Origin: a bacterium
Lineage (GTDB): Bacteria > Patescibacteriota > JAUYIX01
NCBI GenBank assembly: GCA_030688115.1
Contig: JAUYIX010000029.1
Location: 1-13,653 of the forward strand
Reading direction: 5' to 3'
Length of the DNA: 13,653 nucleotides
This document shows, one piece after another, positions 12,890-13,653 of this stretch. Positions within the stretch are counted from its first letter, which is position 1, and each line of letters starts with the position of its first letter. The position numbers and the translations under genes were made by a program. Under the pieces are notes generated by a model that saw nothing but the letters and a program-made list of their open reading frames with translations, was not told where the DNA came from and searched no databases.

Positions 12890-13653
12890 TTATTTTGCAA
12901 ACGAGATGCGCACCGTACCTTTGGCGCGCGACAAAGTCAAGCTGCCTCCGAGCGGAAATTGTACACCTTTTGAGTGTGAGGCCAGAGCGACGAGCGCCTG
13001 CTCGAGCGCAACAGAGTGGCCGAGTCGTGCTTGAGGATCGGCGACCTTGGACATGCTGCGGATTAAGCGGCGCTGCAGGGCCTTGGGCAGTTCGGTTAGC
13101 TCAGCCGCATCAATAGAGGGCTCAATGCCGGTCGTAGTACGTCGCTCTTTGACCAGACGCGCGTAGAGCGTGCTTGTAAAGTCATCCAAACAGCTTTTGT
13201 CCTCGGCCAACAAGCTGGCAGAACGTGTTAAGGTCTCTCGCAGATTGGGATTAAAATATTTTGTCAGCAAAGGTAGCAACAATCGTCGCACTCGGTTACG
13301 CACAAAGCGCAAGTCCTGATTGCTCGCATCAATCCGGTGTGGAATTTTGTGAGCGTGCGCATAGTGCCTGATGTCCGCGCGCGTCAGCTCCAGCAAAGGT
13401 CTGACGAGATCCGCCTGGTGGGCTTGCATCCCGATAAGGCCGGTCAAGCCGCTCCCCCGCAAGAGCCGCAACAAGATCGTCTCAACTTGATCATCTTGAT
13501 TGTGTCCCGTCGCGATCACCCGAGCACCAATTGACGCGGCCGTCTCTCGCAAAAAAGTATATCTGATATCACGCGCTCGCTCCTCCAAGTTAGACGACCC
13601 GGCCCGCAGCGCATCCGTCCGCTCAATATGCGCAAACACGTCCAGCGCTTTAC
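12890..13653 (-). CDS. tilS: tRNA(Ile)-lysidine synthetase (partial, 5' end outside the window)
   Basis: TilS attaches lysine to C34 of the tRNA-Ile with anticodon CAU so that it reads AUA. The visible 253 or so residues lack the N-terminal PP-loop (SGGxDS), which must lie beyond the window. The catalytic domain remainder contains IATGHNQDDQVETILLRLLR then GSGLTGLIGM, followed by RPLLELTRADIRHYA and SNQDLRFVRNRVRRLLLP, all family signatures. The C-terminal third (about 80 residues) is a shorter substrate-binding part. The frame is open to the right edge. A GTG at 13639 is an internal Val codon, not the start. The stop TAA is 2 nt before ftsH. Confidence 0.95.
   Translation of the reverse strand, partial: KALDVFAHIERTDALRAGSSNLEERARDIRYTFLRETAASIGARVIATGHNQDDQVETILLRLLRGSGLTGLIGMQAHQADLVRPLLELTRADIRHYAHAHKIPHRIDASNQDLRFVRNRVRRLLLPLLTKYFNPNLRETLTRSASLLAEDKSCLDDFTSTLYARLVKERRTTTGIEPSIDAAELTELPKALQRRLIRSMSKVADPQARLGHSVALEQALVALASHSKGVQFPLGGSLTLSRAKGTVRISFAK

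Noticed and set aside
11629..13116. A 495-codon open frame on the plus strand, opposite ftsH and tilS
   Set aside because: It lies antisense across the clearly real ftsH and the end of tilS. Its translation is Ser/Arg-rich with no recognisable domain, and its openness follows from codon use of the gene on the other strand.
1..13653. CRISPR array, insertion sequence or toxin-antitoxin pair
   Set aside because: No spaced direct repeats, terminal inverted repeats with transposase, or small coupled gene pair of that type was seen on either strand.

Overview
The window reads as a chromosomal segment from a Patescibacteria (Candidate Phyla Radiation) type bacterium using the standard code; TGA serves as a stop at 4322-4324 and 8380-8382, which argues against the UGA-recoded lineages. 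The lineage call is an inference. It rests on the style of the histidine kinase (HQLRTPL box followed by WYAEMLL and GDAGKL), the compact outer-membrane-free type IV pilus set, receiver-only regulators and very tight gene packing. Every protein gene lies on the minus strand. The only plus-strand gene is a tRNA-Leu(CAG), so the description below runs from high to low coordinates, the direction of transcription.

Housekeeping block (13653 down to 8999): the 3' part of tilS (tRNA-Ile lysidine synthetase) is followed after 2 nt by ftsH (membrane AAA+ zinc protease), a common bacterial pairing. After an 89-nt gap with an inverted repeat comes a short UvrD-family helicase that seems to lack most of the 2B region. 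Next is a small cupredoxin lipoprotein with a complete type-1 copper ligand set. tRNA-Leu(CAG) faces it convergently.

Pilus block (8804 down to 3781): a receiver-only response regulator heads a tightly coupled run of pilB (assembly ATPase), pilC (platform), pilD (prepilin peptidase) and a GspH-like minor pseudopilin. Junctions are a 4-nt overlap, 2 nt, 1 nt and 33 nt. A major-pilin-like gene follows. It appears to have its own consensus-like promoter, placed so that transcription would start at the A of the ATG, giving a candidate leaderless mRNA.

Signalling block (3754 down to 1): a strong 12-bp hairpin covers the pilin stop codon and abuts the one really strong Shine-Dalgarno site in the window. 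That site serves a GTG-started CHASE-PAS protein with no kinase domain. Its stop codon overlaps the start of a full histidine kinase (multi-TM sensor, PAS, HisKA, HATPase) by 8 nt, and 5 nt after the kinase a second response regulator begins and runs off the window. The layout suggests pilus assembly genes bracketed by phospho-signalling proteins, with a split two-protein receptor acting through the downstream regulator. The functional link between pili and this two-component system is inferred from synteny only.

No insertion sequence, CRISPR array, prophage gene or rRNA was seen, and no gene-free stretch exceeds 300 bases; the longest is about 120 bp, at 8755-8873. I see no clearly undescribed multi-gene system. 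The best candidates for a second look are the leaderless pilin promoter, the stop-codon hairpin after the pilin, the orphan CHASE-PAS sensor, the cupredoxin lipoprotein and the reduced helicase.
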